DNA of 64,000 bases, taken from the NCBI RefSeq assembly GCF_004364645.1, contig NZ_SOAW01000001.1, forward strand, positions 1,798,001 to 1,862,000. Direction: 5' to 3'. The notes under the pieces were generated by a model, which was not told the origin of the DNA, made no database searches, and saw nothing but the letters and a program-made list of their open reading frames with translations. The stretch's first letter is position 1; each line of letters begins with the position of its first letter. A program made the translations under genes and the position numbers. Shown piece after piece: positions 25,168-33,859 of this stretch. Origin of the DNA: Naumannella halotolerans (lineage in GTDB: Bacteria > Actinomycetota > Actinomycetes > Propionibacteriales > Propionibacteriaceae).

Positions 25168-25241
25168 GCCCCCGTAGCTCAGCTGGATAGAGCAGGTGAC
25201 TTCTAATCTCCAGGCCGCAGGTTCGAGTCCTGCCGGGGGCG
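25168..25241 (+). tRNA. tRNA-Arg (anticodon TCT)
   Basis: Acceptor arms GCCCCCG and CGGGGGC pair perfectly; the D-arm GCTCAGCTGGATAGAGC, anticodon loop CTTCTAA (anticodon 25202-25204) and T-arm GCAGG-TTCGAGT-CCTGC are all present. CCA is not encoded. The anticodon stem has one U-U mismatch. A TACAAT -10 box is at 25152-25157. Confidence 0.95.
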
Positions 25242-25292
25242 CTCGGTGTCCCGACCGCCGACCTGCTCGGATCGGGCCTAGACTTCGTGGCG

Positions 25293-25619
25293 ATGACTGC
25301 CACCGATCACACCAGCCTGGGCGTGCAGATGTTGAACGACCGGGTGCTGGTCAAGCCGAGCAATCCGGGCGAGCGGACCACCCGGGCCGGGATCCTGATC
25401 CCCGCCACCGCCGAAGTCGCCAAACGCCTGATCTGGGGTGAGGTGGCTGCGGTCGGCCAGCACGTACGCAGTGTCAAGGCCGGGGAGATGGCGTTGTTCA
25501 GCCCCGAGGATCGCTCCGAGGTGGAACTCGGCGGCGACATCTATGTGGTGTTGCGAGAACGCGACCTCGACGCAGTCGCCAGCGACCGCAATGCGGGCGG
25601 TACGGGGCTCTACCTCTGA
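25293..25619 (+). CDS. GroES-like (Cpn10 family) co-chaperone
   Basis: A 108-residue Cpn10-fold protein: MLNDRVLVKPSNPGERTTRAGILIP, GEVAAVGQHVRSVKAGEMALFS, and YVVLRERDLDAVA. It lacks a groEL neighbour and its mobile loop (GERTTRAGILIPATA) has an IL-I-P motif similar to real GroES, so it may still bind a chaperonin. It is more divergent than the main GroES. The start at 25293 lies 8 bases after TAGACT; a GTG at 25287 is also possible. It stands alone between tRNA-Arg and the convergent GH81 gene. Confidence 0.8.
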   Translation: MTATDHTSLGVQMLNDRVLVKPSNPGERTTRAGILIPATAEVAKRLIWGEVAAVGQHVRSVKAGEMALFSPEDRSEVELGGDIYVVLRERDLDAVASDRNAGGTGLYL

Positions 25620-25720
25620 ATCGCGGTTCGTGTCGGTGGTGCCCGGAACACCGACCGGCACCGCTGCCGATCGGCAGACCCGCCGACGCGACCAGCCAGA
25701 GCCTGTCAGGACACCGGTCA

Positions 25721-27751
25721 TCACGGCTGGGTCAGGATCCAGGCCAACAGATAGGAGCGTGAGTTCCCGTCGTCCAGGAACTCCTCGGGCAGAGAGGTCG
25801 CCTCGGCGATGGCACGCTCCCGGTCCTCACCCCCGGCCATCGCCAGATACATCAGCAGATAGTCGCCGAACGCCTGGTCGAACCCGGCGGCGGACGCCTC
25901 GTCGACCCGCTGCCGGATCCGCTCCGGATCGGTCGCCAGATAGGACATCGACGGGTTGAGCGGAATCAGCAGGATTCCCAGTTTGGCTGCCGGCTCGGGT
26001 GAGAACCAGGTCGCATACTCCCGTTTGCCCGACCAGTTCAACGAGACGATGTCGTGGTCGTAGCCGGAATAGACCGGATCGGACAAGTCGATGTCGGTCC
26101 AGTACTGCAACCCCGACGCCGCCTCCAACGACAACAACCACTCCGCCTCGTCCAGCAGGTCGGTGTTCTCACTGGCTCGGGCCCACAGCGCCAGGCCGGT
26201 CCAGGCGTTGACCGCCTCGGAGATCGACTCCTGGTTGTTGCCGTCCCCGAACGGAGCGGTTCCCGAGGCCCAGGAGTGGCCCATGTAGGTGTCGAACACC
26301 CGGCGCTGCGGGAAGCTGTCATTCGCCTCCGAGGTGGCGATGTCGGCGGCCAGAAGGTCCATCACCGGTGACAGCTGATCACGCAGCTCCGGCTCGTACA
26401 GCAGCAGGATCGCTGCAGCGTAGAGGAAATGTCCGTAGTGGAAGTGATGATCATTGAACTGTTCGGAGCCGAACGCGGTGACCTGGCCGATCATCCCCTT
26501 GGCCTCGGGGTCGTAGACGAAGCAGCGCTCGGCCCGCGAGGCACACCCTTGTTGTTCGGCCCACAACAGCAGTTGCTCGCGCAGCCGGGCGCGGATCGTG
26601 TCCGCCTCCGCGGTCAGCTCCAGTCCGCTCGCCAGGTTCAGCAGTTGGGCCTCGCGTTGCAGCGCCTTCCCGCCGAAGTAGCTGTCTGCCGGGAACTCCG
26701 GTACGGCGGCAGCATCGGCCTTCACCGTCTCGATCAGCAACTCGCGATCGGCATCGTCGAGGGAATCCAGGTCCAGATCGGTGACCACATCGATCACCGG
26801 GGTACGCCAGCTGAGCCGGCTGCCGGTGCACAGTGCGAGTGTCCCGGTGACACTGGCGTAGGCCGCGCTGATGCACTCCTGATCGCCGCCGGCTCCCCCG
26901 GTGCGTTGATGTGGTTCCACCACATAGGCCGTGCTCCCGGAGTCGGTCACGTAGTCGAGGGTGGTGATCAACTCCTCACCGTCGCGCTCACGATGCAGTT
27001 CGACATCGGTCACCGGGGAGGTCGCTGCCTGCGCCAGCGCCGTGGTCTCTGCCCCCTCGGGTACCGGCCACCAGCCGATCACACCACCCTGGTCGATCGT
27101 GACGCTCGAACCGTCCAGGCTGCCGTCGGTGATCGCCATGCCGTACCGAGACCCCGCGACGGTGGTCTCCCACACGCCATCGGCCACCTCCGTCGGTGCA
27201 CCGTCAACGGTCAACGTACCGGCCTCGTCGGCGGTCCAGGTGATGAACGGCGACCCCCGTGTCAGTTGCACCGTGCCGACCGCTCGCTCACCGGTGACCG
27301 CGATCTTGACGATGAACTCGTCATGCTCGGTCACCGTCGCCGCGGCCGCCCCCGTACCGACGGTGATCGCCGGCGTGTGGGATCCAGCGATCAGGTCCGC
27401 GGTCGTGGTCACCGGCGGCAGACCGAGGCCGAACCCCTCCGCAGTGAGGCCGAACGACATCGGGACCGGGTAGACCGCCATCGGCTGCTCGCCGTAGACC
27501 AGACCGGAGTACCACCGGTTGGTTGCCGGCGCGACACCGTCGGCCAGCCGCGATGCAGGCAGGCCCCCCAGTGATTCCTGGGTCTGTGCCTCGACCAGCG
27601 GTTCCACGACCGATTCGTCCATCGCCCGGTCGCCGAGCTCGCCGCTGGGTCGACCGGTCCCACCACCGTCCGGATCCGGGGCACCCGGGGTGCAGGCGGT
27701 GGCCAGCAGACAGATCACCAGAACCGGAATCGCCCCTCTCAGTCGACTCAC
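25721..27751 (-). CDS. GH81 endo-beta-1,3-glucanase lipoprotein
   Basis: A 676-residue secreted lipoprotein (signal with lipobox LLATAC near residue 20). It carries the GH81 pattern: an N-terminal beta-sandwich part (APATNRWYSGLVYGEQPMAVYPVPMSF in pieces) and the catalytic (alpha/alpha)6 part with FNDHHFHYGHFLYAAA and GNNQESISEAVNAWTGL, which hold the catalytic Asp and Glu. GH81 enzymes cut beta-1,3-glucans such as laminarin and curdlan. The GTG start overlaps the stop of the adaptor gene (GTGA), making it the last gene of the GT2-adaptor-GH81 operon. In that setting it probably trims or releases the glucan made by the synthase, as cellulases do in cellulose operons. Confidence 0.88.
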   Translation of the reverse strand: MSRLRGAIPVLVICLLATACTPGAPDPDGGGTGRPSGELGDRAMDESVVEPLVEAQTQESLGGLPASRLADGVAPATNRWYSGLVYGEQPMAVYPVPMSFGLTAEGFGLGLPPVTTTADLIAGSHTPAITVGTGAAAATVTEHDEFIVKIAVTGERAVGTVQLTRGSPFITWTADEAGTLTVDGAPTEVADGVWETTVAGSRYGMAITDGSLDGSSVTIDQGGVIGWWPVPEGAETTALAQAATSPVTDVELHRERDGEELITTLDYVTDSGSTAYVVEPHQRTGGAGGDQECISAAYASVTGTLALCTGSRLSWRTPVIDVVTDLDLDSLDDADRELLIETVKADAAAVPEFPADSYFGGKALQREAQLLNLASGLELTAEADTIRARLREQLLLWAEQQGCASRAERCFVYDPEAKGMIGQVTAFGSEQFNDHHFHYGHFLYAAAILLLYEPELRDQLSPVMDLLAADIATSEANDSFPQRRVFDTYMGHSWASGTAPFGDGNNQESISEAVNAWTGLALWARASENTDLLDEAEWLLSLEAASGLQYWTDIDLSDPVYSGYDHDIVSLNWSGKREYATWFSPEPAAKLGILLIPLNPSMSYLATDPERIRQRVDEASAAGFDQAFGDYLLMYLAMAGGEDRERAIAEATSLPEEFLDDGNSRSYLLAWILTQP

Positions 27752-28485
27752 CGCAGACCCACCTGATGCAGGAAGTCCAGCCAGAGGTCGTTGACCCCGG
27801 CAAGCGGACCGGTGTCGACCAGATCGATCGTCACCATCACCGGCGTGCCCGGCGCCGTCAGACTGGCCGGCTCGACCGTGTTCAGTCTCCTCGACTCGAC
27901 CACCACGGTGCTGGTCGTGCCTGTCTCGTCGGTACTCACCGAAACCGCCTGCACCTGTCCGTCGATGATCGAATTGTCCGGCAGGGTCACCCGCGCCGGC
28001 GACCCGATCGACAACCGCCCGTACTCCCGGGCGGTCAGGTGGAACTTCGCCTGCACCCGGCGCCGCTGGTCGACGGTCAGTTCGGCCAGCGGTTGGCCGA
28101 AGGCCAAGGAATTGCCTTTCTGGGCGTTGATCTCGGTGACCGTCCCGTCGACGACCGCTCGGTAGGTCAAGGTGCCGGTCTCGGTGTCGACGGTGTAGGC
28201 ATCGTTGTCGGTCACCATCAGGCCGTTCTCGATGTCCTGCAGCAGCTGCAGGCTCTGCACCGCGAACAGCCGGTCCCCTTGTTGCACCTGGTCCCCCGCC
28301 CGGACCCACTGCTCGACCACGGTGCCACCGTGGTCGGCTCCGACCACGTAGCGATCGGCGACCACCTCACCGCTGAACGAGGCCAGTTGGTTCTGTCGCT
28401 GATTGAAGACCAGCACCAGTGCCGCACTGATCACCAAAGTCAGGATCAGGGTACCGAGCAGGCGGAATCGGCTGCGCCAGGTCAT
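27748..28485 (-). CDS. HlyD-like membrane adaptor of the polysaccharide operon
   Basis: A 245-residue protein with one N-terminal membrane helix (about 9-27) and an external part with a biotinyl-lipoyl-like half-motif pair: GADHGGTVVEQWVRAGDQVQQGDRL and VVDGTVTEINAQKGNSLAFGQPL, then a beta-barrel-like region (GSPARVTLPDNS...). There is almost no coiled coil between the two halves, so it is shorter than classic HlyD. It overlaps the GT2 stop (ATGA) and the GH81 start (GTGA). It may help move the polymer away from the synthase, as Alg44 does for alginate, but it lacks a PilZ domain. Confidence 0.75.
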   Translation of the reverse strand: MTWRSRFRLLGTLILTLVISAALVLVFNQRQNQLASFSGEVVADRYVVGADHGGTVVEQWVRAGDQVQQGDRLFAVQSLQLLQDIENGLMVTDNDAYTVDTETGTLTYRAVVDGTVTEINAQKGNSLAFGQPLAELTVDQRRRVQAKFHLTAREYGRLSIGSPARVTLPDNSIIDGQVQAVSVSTDETGTTSTVVVESRRLNTVEPASLTAPGTPVMVTIDLVDTGPLAGVNDLWLDFLHQVGLR

Positions 28486-30179
28486 GCTGTTACCTCGACG
28501 ATCTCGGTCTGGTTCCGGGCGGCCACGGTGATCGATTCGGGATCGACCGGTTCGCTCGCCTTTTGCTTCCTGGCCTCACGTCGAGCGATCCGGGCCTCGC
28601 GGCGCATGGCCGAGGATTCCCGCAACGCCAGGATCACGAAGGCGAGGATGATCAACGTGTTGATCACGTTCCAGATGGTTGCCAGTGTCAAGTGCCAGTT
28701 GGCGGTGTCCCGCCAGACGGCGACAGCGGAGGTGACCAGCAGGAAGACGAGCACCGCGACCTGAGCCTGGATGGAGTTGAACGGCGAACTGCGTTGGCCG
28801 GCCGAGCCGGTCACATGCCACTTCTGGTCCCGGCCCAGGAATGCGTTGATCAAGGCCTTGCCGTAGATCGGGAAGGACACCGCCGCCAAGGTCAGCACCT
28901 CCCAACGGAAGGACCCCACGGTGTAGGCGGCGAGCAGGATCTGCATCCCGTACAGACCGCAGTAGAACAGCAGCCAACTGGACACCGAGATGCTCAGGTC
29001 CATCGGCCGCAGATCCAGATAGATCTCCAGCGCAGGTACGAACAACAGGATCCCCGGCGCCAGCCCGGTCATGTAGTGCGTCGCCGTGACCAGGTACATC
29101 AGCCGCTGGTCGAGGGTGAGCGACACCCGGGGACTGAGCGGGTTCCTGTTCAGCAGAATCTCGAAACCTCCGGTGGCCCACCGGGTCTGCTGCCGGGTGT
29201 AGTCCTCGATGGTCTCGGGTGCATCGCCGACCGCCAGCGGGTCGGAGATGTAGATCGTGCGCCATCCTCTTTCGTGCAGCATCAGGCTGGTCCACACGTC
29301 CTCGGACTTCGATCCGGTGTACATACCACCGACGTCGTTGATCGCGGCCCGCCGGAAGATCACGTTCGTACCGACACAGAAGGCGGCGTTGAAGTGGTTG
29401 CGACCGGGTTGGATGAACCGGTAGAAGACCGACTGCATGTACCCGGCCCCGCGGGCGATGAAGCTGTGCATGTTCCCGTACACCTGCGGAGTCTGCACGA
29501 AGGCGACATTCTGATCGACGAAGAAGGGGACGGTCTCGACCAGGAACTCCGGGTCGGGTACGAAGTCGGCATCGAAGATGCAGAAGAACTCACCCCGGCT
29601 GAGGCTCAGGGCGTGGTTGATGTTCCCGGCCTTCGCGCCACCCGAACTCAGCCGCCGAACGTAGCGGACCCCGAGTTCGGCGGCCATCGCCTTCACCTCG
29701 TCGGAATGCCCGTCGTCCAGCACCCAGGTGAGGTGTTCACCCCGAAGATCTCTGGCCGCCAGCACGGTACGCCGAAGGATCTCCACCGGTTCGCCGTAGG
29801 TGGTGATGAACACATCGACTGCGACCCTGTGGCCGGCGATCACCATCGGCGTCCCGACCGACGGTTCGGCCCCGCCGAACAAGGCCGTCCTGGCCGCCCA
29901 GAACGCCTCGTCGCGCGGGCCTTTGGCACCGGCCAGGATGGTGCACATCGCCAGCATGATGTGGAAGACGATGACCGCCTCGGCGATGATCACCATCAGG
30001 TATGGCAGCAGGTCACCGCGGTTGTCGGGGTTGAGCAGGAAGGTGGCGTAGGCGAGCACCCCGAAGGTCGCCAACAGGCTCAGCAAGATCATCACCGGTG
30101 AATAGGGTCGGCGCACCCGTGCCCGGCGGCTGTTCGGTTCGTGGTTGTCGACAGGGGCAAGATCGTGGACAGGTTGCAA
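28482..30179 (-). CDS. Processive GT2 polysaccharide synthase (beta-glucan synthase-like)
   Basis: A 565-residue membrane glycosyltransferase. Two helices at about 28-80 are followed by the GT2 catalytic domain: VFITTYGEP, the DDGHSD motif, CIFDADFVPDP, KSEDVWTS and QQTRWATGGFEILL (the QxxRW of processive synthases). About four or five helices follow (from residue 310), and a basic tail. This is the architecture of cellulose, hyaluronan and curdlan synthases; no PilZ domain is seen. TTG 30179 has GGAAGG 9 bases upstream; TTG 30200 is an alternative. The GH81 partner points to a beta-1,3-glucan product, but that is inference. Confidence 0.85.
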   Translation of the reverse strand: MQPVHDLAPVDNHEPNSRRARVRRPYSPVMILLSLLATFGVLAYATFLLNPDNRGDLLPYLMVIIAEAVIVFHIMLAMCTILAGAKGPRDEAFWAARTALFGGAEPSVGTPMVIAGHRVAVDVFITTYGEPVEILRRTVLAARDLRGEHLTWVLDDGHSDEVKAMAAELGVRYVRRLSSGGAKAGNINHALSLSRGEFFCIFDADFVPDPEFLVETVPFFVDQNVAFVQTPQVYGNMHSFIARGAGYMQSVFYRFIQPGRNHFNAAFCVGTNVIFRRAAINDVGGMYTGSKSEDVWTSLMLHERGWRTIYISDPLAVGDAPETIEDYTRQQTRWATGGFEILLNRNPLSPRVSLTLDQRLMYLVTATHYMTGLAPGILLFVPALEIYLDLRPMDLSISVSSWLLFYCGLYGMQILLAAYTVGSFRWEVLTLAAVSFPIYGKALINAFLGRDQKWHVTGSAGQRSSPFNSIQAQVAVLVFLLVTSAVAVWRDTANWHLTLATIWNVINTLIILAFVILALRESSAMRREARIARREARKQKASEPVDPESITVAARNQTEIVEVTA

Positions 30180-30553
30180 TGCACACAGCCTTCCGGACAA
30201 CGGGCACCCGGGCCCGTTGATGTCGTCGTGGGCGCACCCACGACGGACCGCAAACTCACATGCTCGGCGTCCGAGTCAGATGGTCTCGGACCGTGGTCGA
30301 TGATCGACCGACAATGACCGCCGTGTCACCGGGTGGGGCACTCAGGGGCGTCCGGGCTGACCTACTCCTGGCCCGTAGCAGCCATTCCCACCGAACTGGC
30401 TGGCACCAGTCTAGACAGACGGTGGCCTCGCGGGAGGTCAATTTAGGGTGAACTCTTCGCCTCCGCCGACTCCCCCTGTCGGTACCGTGCCGGTCGCTCG
30501 CCACTCGGAGCGTTCGCCCGGACCGGAACGGATCGGAGTTGTACGTTCGGAGG
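30180..30553. other. Intergenic region between the glucan synthase and the MFS gene
   Basis: This 374-base gap separates divergent genes. It holds a short palindrome GGTCGA-TGA-TCGACC (30295-30309) and, at its right edge, a TACGTT box (30542-30547) just before the MFS start. No convincing gene was found. The operon promoter of the glucan synthase should lie here. Confidence 0.6.
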
Positions 30554-31756
30554 GTGTCCCAGCCCTCCATCGGTTTGGCCCGACTGGCCTTCTCCACCTA
30601 CGCTCCCACCCTGGTCTCGACGATCGGGCTCGGCGCGGTCTATCCGCTGATCGCGCTGACTGCCCGCGACCTCGGCGCTTCGGTCGGCACCGCTGCATTC
30701 ATCGTCGCCCTGTTGGGTGTCGGGCAGTTGTTGGGAGACCTGCCGGCCGGTCAACTCGCATCGCGGTTCGGTGAGAAATGGGCGCTGGTCGGTGCCTGCG
30801 TCATCGACGCCGTTGCCTTCTGCGTGGCATGGCAGGCACCGAATGTCGGAGTGCTCGGTGCCGCGGTGCTGGTGGCCGGGATGTCGGCCGCGGTGTTCGG
30901 GCTCGCCCGCCAGGCGTACCTGACCGATGCGATCCCGAGCCACCAACGTGCCCGCGCGATGTCGACCCTGGGCGGGGTGTTCCGGATCGGGATGTTCATC
31001 GGACCGCTGATCGGCGCCTTCGTGGTCACCCATTTCGGGCTCCAGGAGGCCTATCTGCTGGCCGCTGCCACCAGTCTCCTGGCGGCGGTGATGAATCTGA
31101 GCCTGCCTCCGCTGCCCGAACGTACCGACCAGGCCGTGGCCGGTCAGCGGTTGGGCTTCTGGCGGTTGTTGTCCGATCACCGCAAGGTCTTCGCCACCTT
31201 GGGGGTCGGGGCGCTGCTGATCATGATGGCGCGTGCGGCCAGACTCAGCCTGGTCCCCCTGTGGGCGGAGTCGCAGGGCATCGATGCAGCGACCACCAGC
31301 ATCATCTTCGGCATCTCGGCTGCTGCCGACATGCTGCTGTTCTATCCCGGCGGGATGATCATGGACCGCTTCGGACGGTTCTGGGTCGGCGTACCGGCCA
31401 TGGTGGTGATCGGTGCCGGTCTGGTGCTGCTCGCGCTGACCCACGATCCGGTGACCGTCGGTGTGGTGGCGGTGCTGATCGGCCTGGGCAACGGCATCTC
31501 CGCCGGCATCGTGCTCACCCTGGGAGCCGATCATGCCCCGGTCGCCGGCCGACCGAAGTTCCTGGCCCTGTGGCGACTGTTCGCCGACGGTGGCAATGCA
31601 CTCGGCCCATTGCTGGTCTCCGCCGTGGTCGCGGTCGCGCCCTTGGCGGCCGCGGTGGTGGTGATGGGCGGTCTGACCCTGGCCGGCGCAGGCTGGCTGG
31701 CGCGCTGGCTGCCGGTGGCACCACGGCTTCGACGGCTCGACCCCGGTGATCGATGA
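30554..31756 (+). CDS. Major facilitator superfamily transporter
   Basis: A 400-residue membrane protein with about twelve helices. The MFS loop 2-3 motif is visible as AGQLASRFGEKWALVGACV, and the mirrored segment in the second half as YPGGMIMDRFGRFWVGVPA. The substrate cannot be read; drug or small-molecule efflux is the usual role of this type. GTG 30554 has TACGTT 6 bases upstream, and CGGAGG in the gap can also act as a ribosome site. Oligoribonuclease follows 36 bases later but has its own promoter. Confidence 0.85.
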   Translation: MSQPSIGLARLAFSTYAPTLVSTIGLGAVYPLIALTARDLGASVGTAAFIVALLGVGQLLGDLPAGQLASRFGEKWALVGACVIDAVAFCVAWQAPNVGVLGAAVLVAGMSAAVFGLARQAYLTDAIPSHQRARAMSTLGGVFRIGMFIGPLIGAFVVTHFGLQEAYLLAAATSLLAAVMNLSLPPLPERTDQAVAGQRLGFWRLLSDHRKVFATLGVGALLIMMARAARLSLVPLWAESQGIDAATTSIIFGISAAADMLLFYPGGMIMDRFGRFWVGVPAMVVIGAGLVLLALTHDPVTVGVVAVLIGLGNGISAGIVLTLGADHAPVAGRPKFLALWRLFADGGNALGPLLVSAVVAVAPLAAAVVVMGGLTLAGAGWLARWLPVAPRLRRLDPGDR

Positions 31757-31792
31757 CCGATCCGCCGGTGATGATGCGTAGAGTTGGCCCAT

Positions 31793-32410
31793 GTGAGTCC
31801 CAAACAGAACACGCTGGTCTGGATCGACTGTGAGATGACCGGGCTTGACCTCGACAGTGATGCGTTGATCGAAGTCGCGGCCCTGGTCACCGACAGTGAG
31901 CTGGAGATCCTCGGCGACGGCATCAAGGTCGTCATCAAACCGACCCCCGAGGCGCTGGCGGCGATGGGCGACTTCGTCCGGGAGATGCACACCAAATCAG
32001 GTCTCATCGATGAACTGGACGACGGGTTGACCATGGCCGAGGCCGAGCAGCGGGTGCTCGACTACGTCCGGGAGTACGTACCCGAACCGAGGAAGGCCCC
32101 GCTGGCCGGCAACACGATCGGCACCGACCGGATGTTCCTCGCCCGTGACATGCCGACCCTGGAGAGCCACGTCCACTACCGCAACGTGGATGTGTCCTCG
32201 ATCAAGGAACTGGCCCGCCGGTGGTACCCGAAGGCGTTCTACCAGGCGCCGCCGAAGTACGGGAACCACCGGGCCCTGGGCGACATCGTCGACTCGATCA
32301 ACGAGTTGCGGTACTACCGCGAGGCGGTCTTCGTGCCACCACCCGGACCGCAGAGTGCCGAGGCCAGGGAGATCGCCAGCCGGGTGACGAAACCGCACCA
32401 GCTGAACTGA
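31793..32410 (+). CDS. orn: Oligoribonuclease
   Basis: A 205-residue DEDDh 3'-5' exonuclease that degrades two- to five-base RNA fragments, including pGpG from c-di-GMP turnover. The motifs are intact: WIDCEMTGLD near residue 10 (Asp, Glu), GNTIGTDRMFLARDMP near 108, and YGNHRALGDIVDS near 155 (His and Asp). GTG 31793 was chosen because homology starts at VSPKQNTLVW and TAGAGT lies 8 bases before it. tRNA-His follows. Confidence 0.95.
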   Translation: MSPKQNTLVWIDCEMTGLDLDSDALIEVAALVTDSELEILGDGIKVVIKPTPEALAAMGDFVREMHTKSGLIDELDDGLTMAEAEQRVLDYVREYVPEPRKAPLAGNTIGTDRMFLARDMPTLESHVHYRNVDVSSIKELARRWYPKAFYQAPPKYGNHRALGDIVDSINELRYYREAVFVPPPGPQSAEAREIASRVTKPHQLN

Positions 32411-32464
32411 TTGGCCCCCGAGCCGGGACACGGGCTAAGATGTGGCGGTCCCGGAAACGGGCAT

Positions 32465-32541
32465 GGTGGCTATAGCTCAGCTGGTAGAGCATCGCGTTGT
32501 GGTCGCGAGGGTCGCGGGTTCAAGTCCCGTTAGCCACCCCA
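32465..32541 (+). tRNA. tRNA-His (anticodon GTG)
   Basis: Acceptor GTGGCTA pairs with TAGCCAC, with the extra G(-1) at 32465 opposite C73, the identity mark of tRNA-His. Anticodon loop TTGTGGT with a CGCG stem, D-arm and T-arm (GCGGG-TTCAAGT-CCCGT) are normal. The 3' CCA is encoded (32539-32541). A TAAGAT box is at 32436-32441. Confidence 0.95.
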
Positions 32542-32632
32542 ACTTGCGGCGAGGGAGTCCTCCTGCTGAGACGGTGTTGCCACCGTCGGAGTGATGTTCG
32601 ACGATGAGCCGGACAACGTAAGCAGCCACCAA

Positions 32633-32663
32633 GCCCCCGGTTGCGCAGCATCGGTCCGGGGGC
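32633..32663 (+). promoter_or_regulatory. GC-rich stem-loop before the bile-acid symporter gene
   Basis: GCCCCCGG (32633-32640) and CCGGGGGC (32656-32663) form an 8-bp stem with a 15-base loop. It lies between tRNA-His and the symporter start, followed by three AGACACG repeats (about 32666-32688). It could terminate the tRNA transcript or be a 5'UTR element. Confidence 0.4.
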
Positions 32664-32695
32664 AGACACGAGACACGAGACACGACGGAGTGTTG

Positions 32696-33691
32696 ATGAG
32701 CCACGAAGTTCCCGTCACCAACAGAGAGGCAGAGGACCGTCAGGGGTACTTCGCCGTGCTGGTCTTCCCGGTGTTGATCATCCTCGGCGGAGCGGTTGGT
32801 TACTTTTTCGCCGAACCCGTGAGCGGACTGTCCGGCTTGGTGAATCCCCTGCTCGGCGTGGTGATGTTCACCATGGGCCTGACCCTGCGGCCGGTGGACT
32901 TCGCGCTGATCGCCAAACGGCCGCTGCCGGTGCTGATCGGAGTGGTCGCCCAATACGTGATCATGCCCTCGGCGGCGGTACTGGTGACCGTCCTCCTGCA
33001 ACTGCCACCGGAGCTGGCGGCCGGGGTGATCCTGGTCGGCTGCGCCCCTGGTGGTACGGCATCCAATGTCGTGTCCTACCTGGCCCGCGGTGATGTCGCC
33101 CTGTCGGTGACGATGACCTCGGTCTCCACCCTGCTGGCGCCGATCATGACGCCGCTGCTGACGCTCTGGCTGGCCGGTCAGTACATGCCGGTGAATGCCG
33201 CGTCGATGGCGATCACGATCGTCCAGTTGGTGTTGCTACCGGTGGTCGCGGGTCTGCTGATCCGGCTGCTGTTGCCAAGGGTCGTCGACCGGTTGCTGCC
33301 GGTGCTGCCCTGGTTGTCGGTCGCCACCATCGCGGTGATCGTCGCCGTGGTGGTCTCCGGCAGTGCCGACAGGCTGATCTCGGCCGGGCTGCTGGTACTG
33401 GCTGCGGTGGTGCTGCACAACGTGATCGGCATGGCGCTCGGGTACGGTGTCGCCGCGCTCACCGGGCAGCCGTACTCGGTGCGGCGTACCGTCGCCATCG
33501 AGGTAGGGATGCAGAACTCCGGTCTCGCCGCCGGCCTGGCGGCGCAGTACATGAGCCCGCTGGCGGCCCTGCCGGCAGCCGTCTTCTCGGTCTGGCACAA
33601 CATGTCCGGGGCGCTCTTCGCCCTGCTCTGCCGACGCCGTGACCAGCAGCGCGCGCTGGGCGCGCCGGCCCCCGATCCGCTGCCCCGCTGA
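32696..33691 (+). CDS. Bile acid:sodium symporter family transporter
   Basis: A 331-residue polytopic protein with about ten helices. Family features include NPLLGVVMFTMGLTLRPVDF near residue 43, GCAPGGTASNVVSYLARGDVALS near 110 (the unwound-helix region), and EVGMQNSGLAAGLAA near 270. Members transport bile acids, pantoate or other organic anions with sodium; the substrate here is unknown. ATG 32696 has GGAG 6 bases upstream. The gene is monocistronic; the next start is about 125 bases away. Confidence 0.9.
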   Translation: MSHEVPVTNREAEDRQGYFAVLVFPVLIILGGAVGYFFAEPVSGLSGLVNPLLGVVMFTMGLTLRPVDFALIAKRPLPVLIGVVAQYVIMPSAAVLVTVLLQLPPELAAGVILVGCAPGGTASNVVSYLARGDVALSVTMTSVSTLLAPIMTPLLTLWLAGQYMPVNAASMAITIVQLVLLPVVAGLLIRLLLPRVVDRLLPVLPWLSVATIAVIVAVVVSGSADRLISAGLLVLAAVVLHNVIGMALGYGVAALTGQPYSVRRTVAIEVGMQNSGLAAGLAAQYMSPLAALPAAVFSVWHNMSGALFALLCRRRDQQRALGAPAPDPLPR

Positions 33692-33804
33692 CCGACCGGG
33701 TGGATCCCCGACACACGCGGGCCCACCCCGGATCTGTGGCCGCGGTGACGCGGCCGTACCCCGCTCCTCGACCTCCCCCGAGTTGGCCGATTCCCGCACT
33801 TGGG

Positions 33805-33810
33805 TAGGTT
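33805..33810 (+). promoter_or_regulatory. -10 box of the GNAT leader ORF
   Basis: TAGGTT ends 7 bases before the ATG of the short leader ORF, the spacing of leaderless starts in this window. Confidence 0.6.
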
Positions 33811-33817
33811 GGGACCG

Positions 33818-33859
33818 ATGCGGACCGTTCGAATCCAGTCCCGGGGGTTTACCGACTGA
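33818..33859 (+). CDS. 13-codon leader ORF coupled to the GNAT gene
   Basis: ATG 33818 begins MRTVRIQSRGFTD and stops at TGA 33857-33859, which overlaps the GNAT ATG by one base (TGATG). A TAGGTT box lies 7 bases upstream, so the transcript probably starts at this ATG. The GNAT gene has no usual ribosome site; CCGGGGG lies 8-14 bases before it inside the leader. Ribosomes ending the leader would re-start on the GNAT ATG. A leader peptide is inferred from this layout; whether it regulates anything is unknown. Confidence 0.55.
   Translation: MRTVRIQSRGFTD

Noticed and set aside
27752-28309. An N-terminal extension of the GH81 gene by about 186 codons
   Set aside because: The extension lies in the adaptor gene's sequence in another frame, and a lipoprotein signal starts at the GTG at 27751.
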